A stretch of 53,483 bases of DNA, taken from positions 1 through 53,483 of the IMG/VR virus record IMGVR_UViG_3300027777_001908; one strand, 5' to 3'. The DNA comes from a virus. Under the pieces are notes generated by a model that was not told where the DNA came from, did no database searches, and saw only the letters and a program-made list of their open reading frames with translations. The stretch's first letter is position 1. Each line of letters starts with the position of its first letter. This document shows positions 16,509 through 23,034 of this stretch, piece after piece. The translations under genes and the position numbers were made by a program.

Positions 16509-16520
16509 ATAATTTAATTT

Positions 16521-16793
16521 TTATTCTGTTTCATGACTCATATAATCCATAAATTCTTTGGCGGCATCTGGATTTACATCTTTGAAATGGTCTAACGTTA
16601 ATTCATATCTACCCATTTCAACATTTAACTCAAATGATTCTTGAAATATACTATCAACAATATTAGACAAATTATTAATTTCCTCTTTTTGTTTAATAAC
16701 TTTTGCATCCGCATTACCCCACATTACAAGCGTCCATATTGTAAATAACAGTGATAGTACTAGTCCCCCTTTTAATGCATTCTCCATTGTCAT
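16521..16793 (-). CDS. Conserved membrane-anchored coiled-coil protein
   Basis: 90 residues: one N-terminal transmembrane helix (LKGGLVLSLLFTIWTLVMWG), a coiled-coil stretch (KVIKQKEEINNLSNIVDSIF) and a conserved ending GRYELTLDHFKDVNPDAAKEF followed by HETE. That C-terminal motif recurs in a family of small proteins in large myoviruses. The layout, a membrane anchor with an outward or inward coiled coil, is spanin-like in general form, but no lipoprotein partner is adjacent and I do not claim that role. Confidence 0.65.
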   Translation of the reverse strand: MTMENALKGGLVLSLLFTIWTLVMWGNADAKVIKQKEEINNLSNIVDSIFQESFELNVEMGRYELTLDHFKDVNPDAAKEFMDYMSHETE

Positions 16794-16816
16794 AATTTTA
16801 AATTTAATATTTTTTT

Positions 16817-17305
16817 TTAATAAACAAATGATTTTTGATATTCATTCCAAATTTTTTGTAAAACATCCGTTTCATTTAATAATGGAGGAGCAAAAGGTTT
16901 ATGTTTCATTGTTAGTTTGGCTTCTTCAGGTGTTTTATCTCCTTTCTTTAAATTACATTTAAAACACGATGTTACTAAATTTGTCCATTCATTTCCTCCA
17001 CCTTTAGACTTTGGAATTACGTGGTCTAATGTTAACTCTTTTTTTGAACCACAATACACACATTCATACCCATCTCTTTTATAAACTCTTAATCTACTAG
17101 CTCTTATATTTTTTGCATGATGTTTAATATATCTCAATAATCTAATAATGACCGGACGTATATAGGTATTATACCCTGTGATAATGGGATTATCATCTGA
17201 TTTTACAATCTCAGCTTTTCCTTTATCAACAAGTACAAATCCCCGTCTAATACTGGTTATGTTTAGTGGGGTATAATCGTAATTCAATACTAACACATTA
17301 CTCAT
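16817..17305 (-). CDS. HNH endonuclease
   Basis: 162 residues. The C-terminal half contains the HNH fold: C82-x-x-C85, LTLDHVIPKSKGG with D94 H95, N109 in EWTNLV and C114-x-x-C117, giving the beta-beta-alpha metal site plus a structural zinc. The N-terminal half (VLVLNYDYTPLNITSIRRGF) is the conserved lead-in of the bacterial HNH proteins of this type. It may nick DNA during replication or packaging, or be a mobile nuclease. It ends a leftward block and faces a terminator and a gene-poor stretch. Confidence 0.85.
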   Translation of the reverse strand: MSNVLVLNYDYTPLNITSIRRGFVLVDKGKAEIVKSDDNPIITGYNTYIRPVIIRLLRYIKHHAKNIRASRLRVYKRDGYECVYCGSKKELTLDHVIPKSKGGGNEWTNLVTSCFKCNLKKGDKTPEEAKLTMKHKPFAPPLLNETDVLQKIWNEYQKSFVY

Positions 17306-17351
17306 TATACTAATTTTAATAAATGTAAGTTATTTATTCCATAAAACAAAA

Positions 17352-17374
17352 AAAGGAGTCAAAAAGACTCCTTT
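17352..17374. terminator. Bidirectional intrinsic terminator
   Basis: A 9-bp stem AAAGGAGTC/GACTCCTTT with a 5-base A loop and A/T-rich flanks. Confidence 0.75.
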
Positions 17375-17510
17375 GTTAATATATTACAGATTTAGCAATA
17401 GTTTATGGTTAGAGGGGTTTTAATCCTCAATACATCTGAGTTCTCATACTTAATACGTTCCAAAAGACTTTGTGTATTTCTGTCTATCATAACAATAAAT
17501 ATCTTAAAAT
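17375..17510. other. Gene-free stretch with a tRNA-like anticodon hairpin
   Basis: No open frame. Around 17412-17430 a hairpin GAGGG/TCCTC encloses a 7-base loop GTTTTAA, which looks like a Lys(UUU) anticodon arm with U33 and A37, preceded by a D-arm-like TAGTTTATGGTTAGA. There is no acceptor stem or T arm, so at most this is a tRNA remnant. Confidence 0.25.
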
Positions 17511-17570
17511 TTTGTTGAAGTTTAATAAAATTTTATTATCTTTTATGAAATTGGATAAAATATGTAGTAT
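17511..17570 (+). promoter_or_regulatory. Promoter copy 1, direct repeat with 19600-19658
   Basis: TTTG (17511-17514), 22 bases, TATCTTTT (17537-17544), a Bacteroidota-type promoter for the HAD-methyltransferase gene. The first 20 bases TTTGTTGAAGTTTAATAAAA are identical to the copy at 19600, and the homology continues through GGATAAAA and TGTAGTA. Confidence 0.65.
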
Positions 17571-17617
17571 CTTAAATCCAAATATATATAACCCCATTAC
17601 CGTCTAAATAATTACAA

Positions 17618-19597
17618 ATGAAAGAAATTAAATCTTTTGATATTTTTGATACTTTAATAGCAAGGACTGTTGAAAAACCGATTGATATTTTTGAGATTGT
17701 TGAAAAAAAATTCCCGTATAATAATTTTAAAAATTTACGACTTCAAGCACAAAATCAGTCAAACCACACAATGGATTCAATTTATAATGAATTTAAAAAT
17801 ATCACAAATGAATCTGATGAAACCCTAAAAAAATTAAGAGAATTTGAATTAATTACAGAAATGGAAAATACTATTCCTATTTTAAGTAATATTTCAAAAA
17901 TAAAAGACGATGATATATTTGTTTCTGATATGTATTTGTCTCCAAATGAAATACGTAAACTACTTGATTATCATAATATTAACAAAAACTCAAAATTATT
18001 TGTTTCAACAGGAGGAAAAGCGGATGGTACAATGTGGGAGGCTCTTACGCAAACATATAAAATTAATTCTCATTATGGGGACAATTATCATTCTGATATA
18101 ATGATGGCCTCAAGATATGGAATAGAAGGGATTTACACAGAAGCATATAAATTCACAGTTTTAGAATCACATCTTATTCAAAATAATGAATTTGAGTTAT
18201 GTAAACAAATAAGGAAATTTAGACTTGCAAATCCATATGATGAAAATACTGTGGAATACAAAATATACGAACAACAAATTTCTTATAACATACCAATACT
18301 ATTATTTATTTGTAATAAATTAGATGAGATATTAATAAATGAAAATCGTAATACTGTATTATTTCTTTCAAGAGATGGGTGTTTATTAATAAAATTGTTT
18401 TCTTACTTATACCCACAATACAAATCAATATATTTACATTCTAGCAGAATCATTAATAATGATTATACCGATGACTATATTTCATACTTGAAAGAAAATT
18501 ATGATAAAGATAATTGTGTTTTATTTGATTTACATGGTTCATTAGACAGTGGAAAAAAACTTTTTACATCACTTTTTGAACATTTACCTAGAATATTTAT
18601 TTTTGACCTTTCTTATATTGAAAATTATATTAGTGAAATAACATATATTACTAATTACTCAAGTAAAATAGAGGAATTTAATCCTGATTATAAAGGAACA
18701 TTAGTTCAATTTATAAAGAATGAAGATATACGTACTCCAACTGAACATCCTCTAAAATATGTTGATTTAATTCATAGTATTTTTAATTCTTTTATAGAAT
18801 ATTTTGATACAAATTTAAAAAAAAATAAAATACTGAACGATAATGATTTTTTTAAAAAATATTATGTAGAAACTGTATGTAATTCTGAAACTATTTTAAG
18901 AAACCAATTTAAATCTTTGAATCTTACCGAATTAGCAAACAAATATAATTCAGACAAAGGAAACCTTTTCTTGTGTGCTCACCACTATACTCCAAAATAT
19001 GAACAAATATTCAATGACATATTGAATATTAAATTGAGTAGAAAAGATTTTTCTACATTTGATTTGTTAGAAATTGGATTAAATATATCAACCACAGAAG
19101 AATCAATCCCATCACTAATGATATGGAATGATTATTTTAATAACAATATAAATATTACAGGATTTGATATAGATAATCGTTTTTCAAAATTTAATAGAGA
19201 CCAAAATATAGATATTAAAATTGGTGACCAATCAAGTGAAAAAGACTTATCACAATTAAAAAATAAAAATTATGACATGATTATTGATGATGGATATCAC
19301 GCATCAAAACATCAACAAATTACATTCAAAACGTTGTGGCAAAACATAAAACCAGGAGGATATTTTATTATTGAGGATTTACATTACCAACCAGAACCAG
19401 AAACTTGCGTAAAAACAAAAAAATTATTTGAAAATTGGAAAAACAATAATTGGATAGAAACCGAATATATTAACTCAGATGAAATACAAATCATCAAAAA
19501 GGATATTGAAAGCATTGAGTTTTATGATTCAAAATCAAAAAGATGGGGAGATTCCGTAAAAAATGCGTTTGTCTATATTAGAAAAAAGATTCAATAA
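17618..19597 (+). CDS. HAD-like hydrolase fused to a SAM-dependent methyltransferase
   Basis: A 659-residue two-domain protein. Residues 1-190 start with KSFDIFDTLIART (nucleophile D8 in the D-x-F-D-T form), then FVSDMYLS and GDNYHSDIMMASRYG, matching HAD hydrolases found in polysaccharide biosynthesis enzymes. A middle region contains NRNTVLFLSRDGCLL. The C-terminal part (from about 435) starts TELANKYNSDKG and contains FDLLEIGLNIS, ITGFDID, MIIDDGYHASKHQ and PGGYFIIEDLH, a class I methyltransferase. The domain mix resembles cell-surface glycan tailoring proteins. The gene is flanked by a duplicated promoter of about 60 bases, suggesting acquisition as a unit. Confidence 0.7.
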   Translation: MKEIKSFDIFDTLIARTVEKPIDIFEIVEKKFPYNNFKNLRLQAQNQSNHTMDSIYNEFKNITNESDETLKKLREFELITEMENTIPILSNISKIKDDDIFVSDMYLSPNEIRKLLDYHNINKNSKLFVSTGGKADGTMWEALTQTYKINSHYGDNYHSDIMMASRYGIEGIYTEAYKFTVLESHLIQNNEFELCKQIRKFRLANPYDENTVEYKIYEQQISYNIPILLFICNKLDEILINENRNTVLFLSRDGCLLIKLFSYLYPQYKSIYLHSSRIINNDYTDDYISYLKENYDKDNCVLFDLHGSLDSGKKLFTSLFEHLPRIFIFDLSYIENYISEITYITNYSSKIEEFNPDYKGTLVQFIKNEDIRTPTEHPLKYVDLIHSIFNSFIEYFDTNLKKNKILNDNDFFKKYYVETVCNSETILRNQFKSLNLTELANKYNSDKGNLFLCAHHYTPKYEQIFNDILNIKLSRKDFSTFDLLEIGLNISTTEESIPSLMIWNDYFNNNINITGFDIDNRFSKFNRDQNIDIKIGDQSSEKDLSQLKNKNYDMIIDDGYHASKHQQITFKTLWQNIKPGGYFIIEDLHYQPEPETCVKTKKLFENWKNNNWIETEYINSDEIQIIKKDIESIEFYDSKSKRWGDSVKNAFVYIRKKIQ

Positions 19598-19599
19598 GA

Positions 19600-19658
19600 T
19601 TTGTTGAAGTTTAATAAAAATCTTATCTTTGATAAAGTGGATAAAACGTGTAGTAGCC
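19600..19658 (+). promoter_or_regulatory. Promoter copy 2 for the tRNA-Thr / DUF6915 transcript
   Basis: TTTG (19600-19603), exactly 20 bases, TATCTTTG (19624-19631). It is the better of the two copies and lies about 55 bases before tRNA-Thr. Confidence 0.75.
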
Positions 19659-19686
19659 ACAGGGATGATATCTCCCACTACACTCC

Positions 19687-19759
19687 GCCTCCTTAGCTCA
19701 GATGGTAGAGCGTATCATTTGTAATGATAATGTCATTGGTTCGATTCCGATAGGAGGCT
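19687..19759 (+). tRNA. tRNA-Thr (UGU)
   Basis: Full cloverleaf: acceptor GCCTCCT/AGGAGGC, D arm GCTC/GAGC, anticodon stem TATCA/TGATA with loop TTTGTAA (anticodon TGT), T arm ATTGG-TTCGATT-CCGAT. CCA is not encoded. Confidence 0.95.
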
Positions 19760-19791
19760 CACTTGAACTTTTTTTTATTAAATTATATATT

Positions 19792-20139
19792 ATGTCTCAT
19801 CCAAACCTTCACGCAAAATCATCTGCCAAAAAATTTGGTGGAAAACCTGAAGATTATATCCATTTACATGAATGGTTAGATGAAACCAAGTCATGGTTTG
19901 GTGATTCACTCCATAGAATGTGGAGACATCATAGCGAAGGCATTTTTGAGATGGAGAAAAGGTTTGGATCTGAATTTAAAAATAGTGATGGAAAGATAGT
20001 TTATACCAGATATGTTGGTGAACAACATGTTAAAGAAGATTGTAATAATTATATTCCAAGCGCAAAAGAATGGGTTAATAATATCTCAACAAATCAGCGT
20101 CCCCAATGGATGACCAGAACACTTAAAGTAGAAGATTAG
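19792..20139 (+). CDS. DUF6915 family protein
   Basis: 115 residues from the ATG at 19792; a longer in-frame start at 19702 lies inside tRNA-Thr and is rejected. The sequence has HAKSSAKKFGGKPEDYIHLHEW, HRMWRHHSEGIFEMEKRFG and YVGEQHVKEDCNNYIPSAKEW, the ordered conserved blocks of DUF6915, a small His-rich family seen in bacteria and phages. The many histidines hint at metal binding, but the activity is unknown. It follows tRNA-Thr in the same transcript. Confidence 0.75.
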   Translation: MSHPNLHAKSSAKKFGGKPEDYIHLHEWLDETKSWFGDSLHRMWRHHSEGIFEMEKRFGSEFKNSDGKIVYTRYVGEQHVKEDCNNYIPSAKEWVNNISTNQRPQWMTRTLKVED

Positions 20140-20152
20140 TATATTTACTGTT

Positions 20153-20884
20153 ATGAGAAGAAAAATTAACACAACACAGATATTAACGCCAGACGATAAA
20201 AAATATTTAAGAAGAATTTCCAATTATCTTAATTCTTTGGGAATGCAAGATGGTAACATTGAAATTGATATGGATGGACGATACGGTGATCTCAGTAGTA
20301 TAAACTATATGCAACTCACCCACTTTTCTAATAATTATTCAGCCGAATTACCATTAGGGTTAACTCAAATTGTTGAAAAAATCATGAAATATATTGATTC
20401 AGAAGGATTATATAATGAACCTGATGTTGATGATACAAATTATGAAAGATTGGATATTGATATTGATACAAGAACAAAAGAAATATCTGTTAATCATTGG
20501 TGGTCATATTATGATAAAGGAGATTCAAACTCAATTGAATTTGATGCCCAAGAAGATTTGGAACAATTTGATAATTGGAGAAGTGATGAATTTGGTACAA
20601 TAGAGATTCCTGAATCAGGAATATTAACATTAAAATATAATGGTGGAGGAGATTCAGGATATATTGATAGTGATTTTGATGAAACTGGTGACCATGTACC
20701 AGCAGGAGTTGAAGATTGGTGTTATAAGGTACTTGAAGATAACTTTGGTGGGTGGGAAATTAATGAAGGTTCTGATGGTGAATTTGTTTTTGATTTTAAT
20801 AATTCAATGGTTACATTAAATCATACAATGAACATAGAATCAAATGATACTGATACCATTTATGAAGAAAGTTTTGCAGAATAA
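20153..20884 (+). CDS. Acidic hypothetical protein
   Basis: 243 residues, strongly acidic, with repeated aromatic/Asp stretches such as ISVNHWWSYYDKGD and VEDWCYKVLEDNFGGWEINEG. The N-terminus is basic (MRRKINTTQILTPDDKKYLRR). It follows the DUF6915 gene with a 13-base gap containing TATTTACT, a weak variant of the late box. No family is recognised. A strong terminator follows. Confidence 0.6.
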   Translation: MRRKINTTQILTPDDKKYLRRISNYLNSLGMQDGNIEIDMDGRYGDLSSINYMQLTHFSNNYSAELPLGLTQIVEKIMKYIDSEGLYNEPDVDDTNYERLDIDIDTRTKEISVNHWWSYYDKGDSNSIEFDAQEDLEQFDNWRSDEFGTIEIPESGILTLKYNGGGDSGYIDSDFDETGDHVPAGVEDWCYKVLEDNFGGWEINEGSDGEFVFDFNNSMVTLNHTMNIESNDTDTIYEESFAE

Positions 20885-20908
20885 AATATTCTAACAAATT
20901 AAAATGTT

Positions 20909-20933
20909 AATCCCACCCCATAAAGGTGGGATT
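20909..20933 (+). terminator. Intrinsic terminator
   Basis: A 9-bp stem AATCCCACC/GGTGGGATT with a 7-base loop and a TTT tail after the gene ending at 20884. Confidence 0.85.
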
Positions 20934-20949
20934 TTTAATTTATTTTTCA

Positions 20950-20957
20950 TATCTTTG
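20950..20957 (+). promoter_or_regulatory. TATCTTTG -7 element for the tRNA-Arg transcript
   Basis: TATCTTTG 14 bases before tRNA-Arg; the -33 position holds a T-rich run rather than a clear TTTG. Confidence 0.55.
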
Positions 20958-20971
20958 TTAAGAAATATAAT

Positions 20972-21046
20972 GGTTCGGTAGCTCAGTTGGATAGTAGCGA
21001 CAGCCTTCTAAGCTGTAGGTCATTGGTTCAACTCCAATCCGGATCA
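20972..21046 (+). tRNA. tRNA-Arg (UCU)
   Basis: Acceptor GGTTCGG/CCGGATC with two G-U pairs, anticodon stem ACAGC/GCTGT with loop CTTCTAA (anticodon TCT), T arm ATTGG-TTCAACT-CCAAT. The D stem is short (GCT/AGC). AGA is the main Arg codon in AT-rich phages. Confidence 0.9.
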
Positions 21047-21158
21047 CAATATCATATCTTCAGGTACCCGTACCGCTAACGTAGGGTTAAATAAGATACA
21101 ATTTCGTACTACATTTGTGTAGGAGCGGGAAGTAGAATGCCTGTCTGATGTGATTAAT
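21047..21158 (+). ncRNA. Structured RNA segment between tRNA-Arg and a tRNA-Leu remnant
   Basis: No open frame. TATCTT pairs with AAGATA around an inner TACCC/GGGTA-type stem, followed by a hairpin CTACA-TTTG-TGTAG. The segment is probably part of the tRNA transcript, comparable in position to the stable RNAs C and D of T4, but no known family is recognised. Confidence 0.35.
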
Positions 21159-21202
21159 ACCCCGATGGTGGAATGATAGACACGTATGTTTTATACGTCC
21201 AA
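21159..21202 (+). pseudogene. Truncated tRNA-Leu-like 5' half
   Basis: CCCCGATGGTGGAATGATAGACAC matches the start and D arm of bacterial tRNA-Leu (usual GGTGGAATNGGTAGACAC), but the D loop lacks its GG pair, the following hairpin (ACGTA, loop TGTTTTA, TACGT) has no usable anticodon, and no T arm follows. The 3' end of the 21191-21616 gene occupies the place of the missing half. Confidence 0.5.
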
Positions 21203-21616
21203 AATAAATTGATATTTTCCTGTTTTAAATTTTTGGTGATACCCTTCTCTAAAAACAGTATAAATTACAAAATCCCAAATATTACCTCTTTTGTTATTTG
21301 GTCCGATTGCAATTGATAACGACCATTTTTTACTCCGCATAACAAATGGTATGTTTGAAATAATTTCATCGTTTTTTATTGACTTCAAAATATCTTTAAT
21401 ATATAAATTCAAAAATTCAAGTAACTCTTCTTTTGTTATTTCTCTTTCATCATAAAATTCAATGTCATATCTTCCCTTCCCTCTTTGATTAGAATGATAA
21501 GTTGTTTTTATGTTAAAAACATAAGATTCTCCATCATAATTCAAACGAATTTTTCCAATTAGTTCGGCAGATTCTAACAATAAAGTTTCTTTAATTATTT
21601 CACGTAAATCTTTCAT
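21191..21616 (-). CDS. Hypothetical protein with a gp21-type leader motif
   Basis: 141 residues. The N-terminus MKDLREIIKETLLLESAELI resembles the helical leaders of other proteins of this phage, with LLE15 followed by S16 as a possible processing site. The rest alternates charged strands (GKIRLNYDGESYVFNIKTTY, GRYDIEFYDEREI) and ends YQFILDV; no family is recognised. The gene is antisense to its neighbours and its 3' end overlaps the tRNA-Leu remnant. A TATTTATA box precedes the start. Confidence 0.55.
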   Translation of the reverse strand: MKDLREIIKETLLLESAELIGKIRLNYDGESYVFNIKTTYHSNQRGKGRYDIEFYDEREITKEELLEFLNLYIKDILKSIKNDEIISNIPFVMRSKKWSLSIAIGPNNKRGNIWDFVIYTVFREGYHQKFKTGKYQFILDV

Positions 21617-21620
21617 TAAT

Positions 21621-21628
21621 TATAAATA
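21621..21628 (-). promoter_or_regulatory. TATTTATA late-type promoter box
   Basis: On the minus strand TATTTATA ends 4 bases before the ATG of the 21191-21616 gene. Confidence 0.45.
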
Positions 21629-21653
21629 TTCTTAATACTGTAATAAAAAAATA

Positions 21654-21684
21654 TTTGACAATTTGAAGATATTCCTTACCTTTG
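21654..21684 (+). promoter_or_regulatory. Bacteroidota-type promoter
   Basis: TTTG (21654-21657), 19 bases, TACCTTTG (21677-21684). It lies 16 bases before a 30-codon frame. Confidence 0.7.
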
Positions 21685-21700
21685 ATATAATTATAATAAC

Positions 21701-21793
21701 ATGAACACTACAACGCATAATATAATCTTTAATAAACAACAAGAGAATTGTTGGTATGAGATTATGCCTTGTAGTTCAGATGGTAAGAAGTAA
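21701..21793 (+). CDS. Micro-ORF of 30 codons with its own promoter and terminator
   Basis: Reads MNTTTHNIIFNKQQENCWYE and ends IMPCSSDGKK. It is too short to judge by composition, but it sits between a good TTTG/TACCTTTG promoter and a terminator at 21821, so the transcript is real in outline. It could be a small protein, a leader peptide or simply part of a small RNA. The stretch TAGTTCAGATGGTAAGAA near its end mimics a tRNA D arm. Confidence 0.35.
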   Translation: MNTTTHNIIFNKQQENCWYEIMPCSSDGKK

Positions 21794-21820
21794 AATTCCT
21801 GATGTATATTCATATACAAG

Positions 21821-21853
21821 CCCTGAACGACAGAAATGGAGTTCGGGGTTTTT
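21821..21853 (+). terminator. Intrinsic terminator
   Basis: An 8-bp stem CCCTGAAC/GTTCGGGG with a 12-base loop followed by TTTTTTATTTTT. Confidence 0.8.
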
Positions 21854-21857
21854 TATT

Positions 21858-21889
21858 TTTGGATGTTTGAAATATTGTTTGTATCTTTG
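21858..21889 (+). promoter_or_regulatory. Bacteroidota-type promoter of the second tRNA transcript
   Basis: TTTG (21858-21861), exactly 20 bases, TATCTTTG (21882-21889), directly after a terminator and upstream of the tRNA-like elements at 22023-22346. Confidence 0.75.
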
Positions 21890-21951
21890 TAAAACAAATG
21901 TTGTGTTGGACAAATTGTTTTTAAGGTTTCATTCTGCAACCTCAAAGAATA

Positions 21952-21991
21952 ATGACAAAGTCGGAAGTAAAAGTGTGACAAAGTCGGAAGT
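21952..21991 (+). repeat. Direct repeat of 16 bases spanning two overlapping micro-frames
   Basis: TGACAAAGTCGGAAGT occurs at 21953-21968 and 21976-21991, preceded by A then G. The first copy opens an 8-codon frame (MTKSEVKV) whose stop overlaps the GTG start of a 31-codon frame opened by the second copy. Confidence 0.6.
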
Positions 21992-22070
21992 TATTAAAGT
22001 TAAAGACTTTAAATTTATATTTGGTCAACTGCGTAATGAGGGATGGTGCCCAAGTCCAGTAAAATGGTAG
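21975..22070 (+). CDS. Possible micro-ORF of 31 codons (GTG start)
   Basis: Reads MTKSEVIKVKDFKFIFGQLR and ends NEGWCPSPVKW if the GTG at 21975 is used. It follows the TATCTTTG promoter and the short overlapping frame. Its 3' half overlaps the 5' arm of the tRNA-like element at 22023, so both cannot be fully independent. The coding case is weak. Confidence 0.25.
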   Translation: MTKSEVIKVKDFKFIFGQLRNEGWCPSPVKW

Positions 22071-22101
22071 CCTTGTGTAGGTTCGATTCCTATGTTGACC
22101 A
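22023..22101 (+). pseudogene. Aberrant tRNA-like element with acceptor stem and T arm only
   Basis: GGTCAAC (22023-22029) pairs perfectly with GTTGACC (22094-22100), and a canonical T arm GTAGG-TTCGATT-CCTAT precedes the 3' strand. The intervening 47 bases form no D arm and no 5-bp/7-base anticodon arm that I can find. It is either a decayed tRNA or a tRNA-like RNA with another role. Confidence 0.45.
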
Positions 22102-22176
22102 CGGAGTCCCGAAATAACGGGAAACCCCCACTCCCATATGGCAGCCAGTCCGTTAAGCTGGTCAAGTGGGGTATAT
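22102..22176 (+). ncRNA. Structured RNA with an Asn-like anticodon hairpin and no T arm
   Basis: CCCCACT (22126-22132) pairs with AGTGGGG (22165-22171) around a hairpin CCAGT/GCTGG with loop CCGTTAA, an Asn(GUU)-type loop but with C instead of U at position 33. There is no T arm. Upstream, CCCG/CGGG and GGAGT/ACTCC can form a competing fold. Confidence 0.35.
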
Positions 22177-22346
22177 AGTCAGGTGGCGGAATTGGTAGAC
22201 GCACACATTAACTCGCAAGGTTGATATTGTATGATAGACGTAAGCGGACATCATACAGGAGTGGCAAAACGCTTGTGGTACTGTTGCAACAGTAAATTGA
22301 AGAGAAAACCACAAATGGCATACAGGTTCGATCCCTGTTCTGACTA
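22177..22346 (+). tRNA. tRNA-Leu-like gene carrying about 85 extra bases
   Basis: Acceptor AGTCAGG/TCTGACT, a tRNA-Leu-type D region GGTGGCGGAATTGGTAGACGC and T arm ACAGG-TTCGATC-CCTGT are all intact, but the element is 170 bases instead of about 85. A possible anticodon arm is TTAAC-TCGCAAG-GTTGA (208-224), followed by two extra helices: TGTATGAT/ATCATACA (22228-22257) and TTGTGGT/ACCACAA (22273-22314) enclosing TACTGTTGCAACAGTA. No group I intron core is visible. It may be an intron-bearing, giant-variable-arm or non-decoding tRNA. Confidence 0.55.
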
Positions 22347-22361
22347 CAAAAAGTATGTATT

Positions 22362-22595
22362 ATGAAAGCAATTTTGGAATTTAATTTGCCTGATGATAAT
22401 CAAGAATTTTTATTGGCAACAAGTGGAACTAAATTTTGGTCTGTATTGTGGGAATTGGACCAGTCTTTAAGGTCTAAGACCAAATATGCTCCTGATGATT
22501 TACCACAAGAAAAGTATGATGCTTATCAAGAGATTAGAGATAAACTTCATGAGTTAATGTCGGATAATAATGTTAATTTTGATATGGTTGAATAA
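22362..22595 (+). CDS. Conserved small phage protein
   Basis: 77 residues: MKAILEFNLPDDNQEFLLAT, then FWSVLWELDQSLRSKTKY, and YDAYQEIRDKLHELMSDNN. The order of LEFNLP...EF.LA, a Trp/Leu-rich helix with LD..LR and a C-terminal IR.KL.EL helix is a pattern I know from hypothetical proteins of many large phages, where it usually travels with replication or tRNA genes. Function unknown. It begins 15 bases after the Leu-like element. Confidence 0.65.
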   Translation: MKAILEFNLPDDNQEFLLATSGTKFWSVLWELDQSLRSKTKYAPDDLPQEKYDAYQEIRDKLHELMSDNNVNFDMVE

Positions 22596-22605
22596 AACAA
22601 AAATT

Positions 22606-22824
22606 ATGATGGAAAGAACATTTAATAGTGATGATTTGTCTTGGATTGCATTCGGTTTAAAAGAATATAGTCGCTCAATGGATTATGAAGGTGATTTAAG
22701 TGATTGTGGTAATGAAATTGGGAATATGGTTGGGAGTAAATATAAAAATATGACTGAGGGTGAGATTGAAGATTTTATCACAGGAATAAGACATGGGATT
22801 TCATTAACAAATGGAACACATTAA
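22606..22824 (+). CDS. Small acidic hypothetical protein
   Basis: 72 residues from the ATG at 22606 (MMERTFNSDDLSWIAFGLKE); the frame could open earlier inside the previous gene but the gap and A-rich leader AAAACAAAAATT favour this start. It is acidic with a compact helical look (EGEIEDFITGIRHGISLTNG). No family is recognised. It ends 5 bases before tRNA-Cys. Confidence 0.55.
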   Translation: MMERTFNSDDLSWIAFGLKEYSRSMDYEGDLSDCGNEIGNMVGSKYKNMTEGEIEDFITGIRHGISLTNGTH

Positions 22825-22829
22825 GGTAT

Positions 22830-22901
22830 GGTCGGTTGGCCGAGTGGTTTAGGTATTTGTCTGCAAAACAAATTAGTTCAGTTCAATTCTGAAACCGACC
22901 T
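22830..22901 (+). tRNA. tRNA-Cys (GCA)
   Basis: Acceptor GGTCGGT/ACCGACC, D arm GGCC...GG, anticodon stem TTTGT/ACAAA with loop CTGCAAA (anticodon GCA), T arm CAGTTCAATTCTG. CCA not encoded. Confidence 0.92.
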
Positions 22902-22902
22902 C

Positions 22903-23022
22903 ATGACAAAAAAACAAATTGACGAACAAGTTAAAGCAATTAGAATATTAACTAAAAGGGTTTGTAAAAATAAAAAATCTGCTCGTAAGTTTCTTATTAA
23001 GGCGGGGATTATAAAAAAATAA
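22903..23022 (+). CDS. Small basic hypothetical protein (39 residues)
   Basis: Starts one base after tRNA-Cys: MTKKQIDEQVKAIRILTKRV, then CKNKKSARKFLIKAGIIKK. It is very basic with a K/R-rich helix ending KKSARKFLIKAGI, a pattern common in small phage DNA- or RNA-binding proteins. An upstream in-frame ATG at 22828 would run through the tRNA and is rejected. It is followed directly by tRNA-Asn. Confidence 0.55.
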   Translation: MTKKQIDEQVKAIRILTKRVCKNKKSARKFLIKAGIIKK

Positions 23023-23034
23023 TGAGAACGGAAC

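Noticed and set aside
19702-19791. Upstream start for the DUF6915 gene
   Set aside because: It would translate through the tRNA-Thr gene; the family begins at the ATG at 19792.
21120-21160. Hammerhead ribozyme core (CTGATG near 21150)
   Set aside because: The following conserved GA and the GAAA element with stems I-III are missing.
21764-21815. tRNA D-arm-like stretch (TAGTTCAGATGGTAAGAA)
   Set aside because: No matching acceptor, anticodon or T arm; it is better explained as the end of the 30-codon frame before a terminator.
21756-22070. 104-codon frame through the tRNA-like region
   Set aside because: It crosses a strong terminator and a strong promoter, so it cannot be one translated unit; only its last 31 codons remain as a weak micro-ORF.
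22177-22346. Group I intron in tRNA-Leu
   Set aside because: The insert is only about 85 bases and lacks the conserved P3, P7 and G-binding elements of group I introns.
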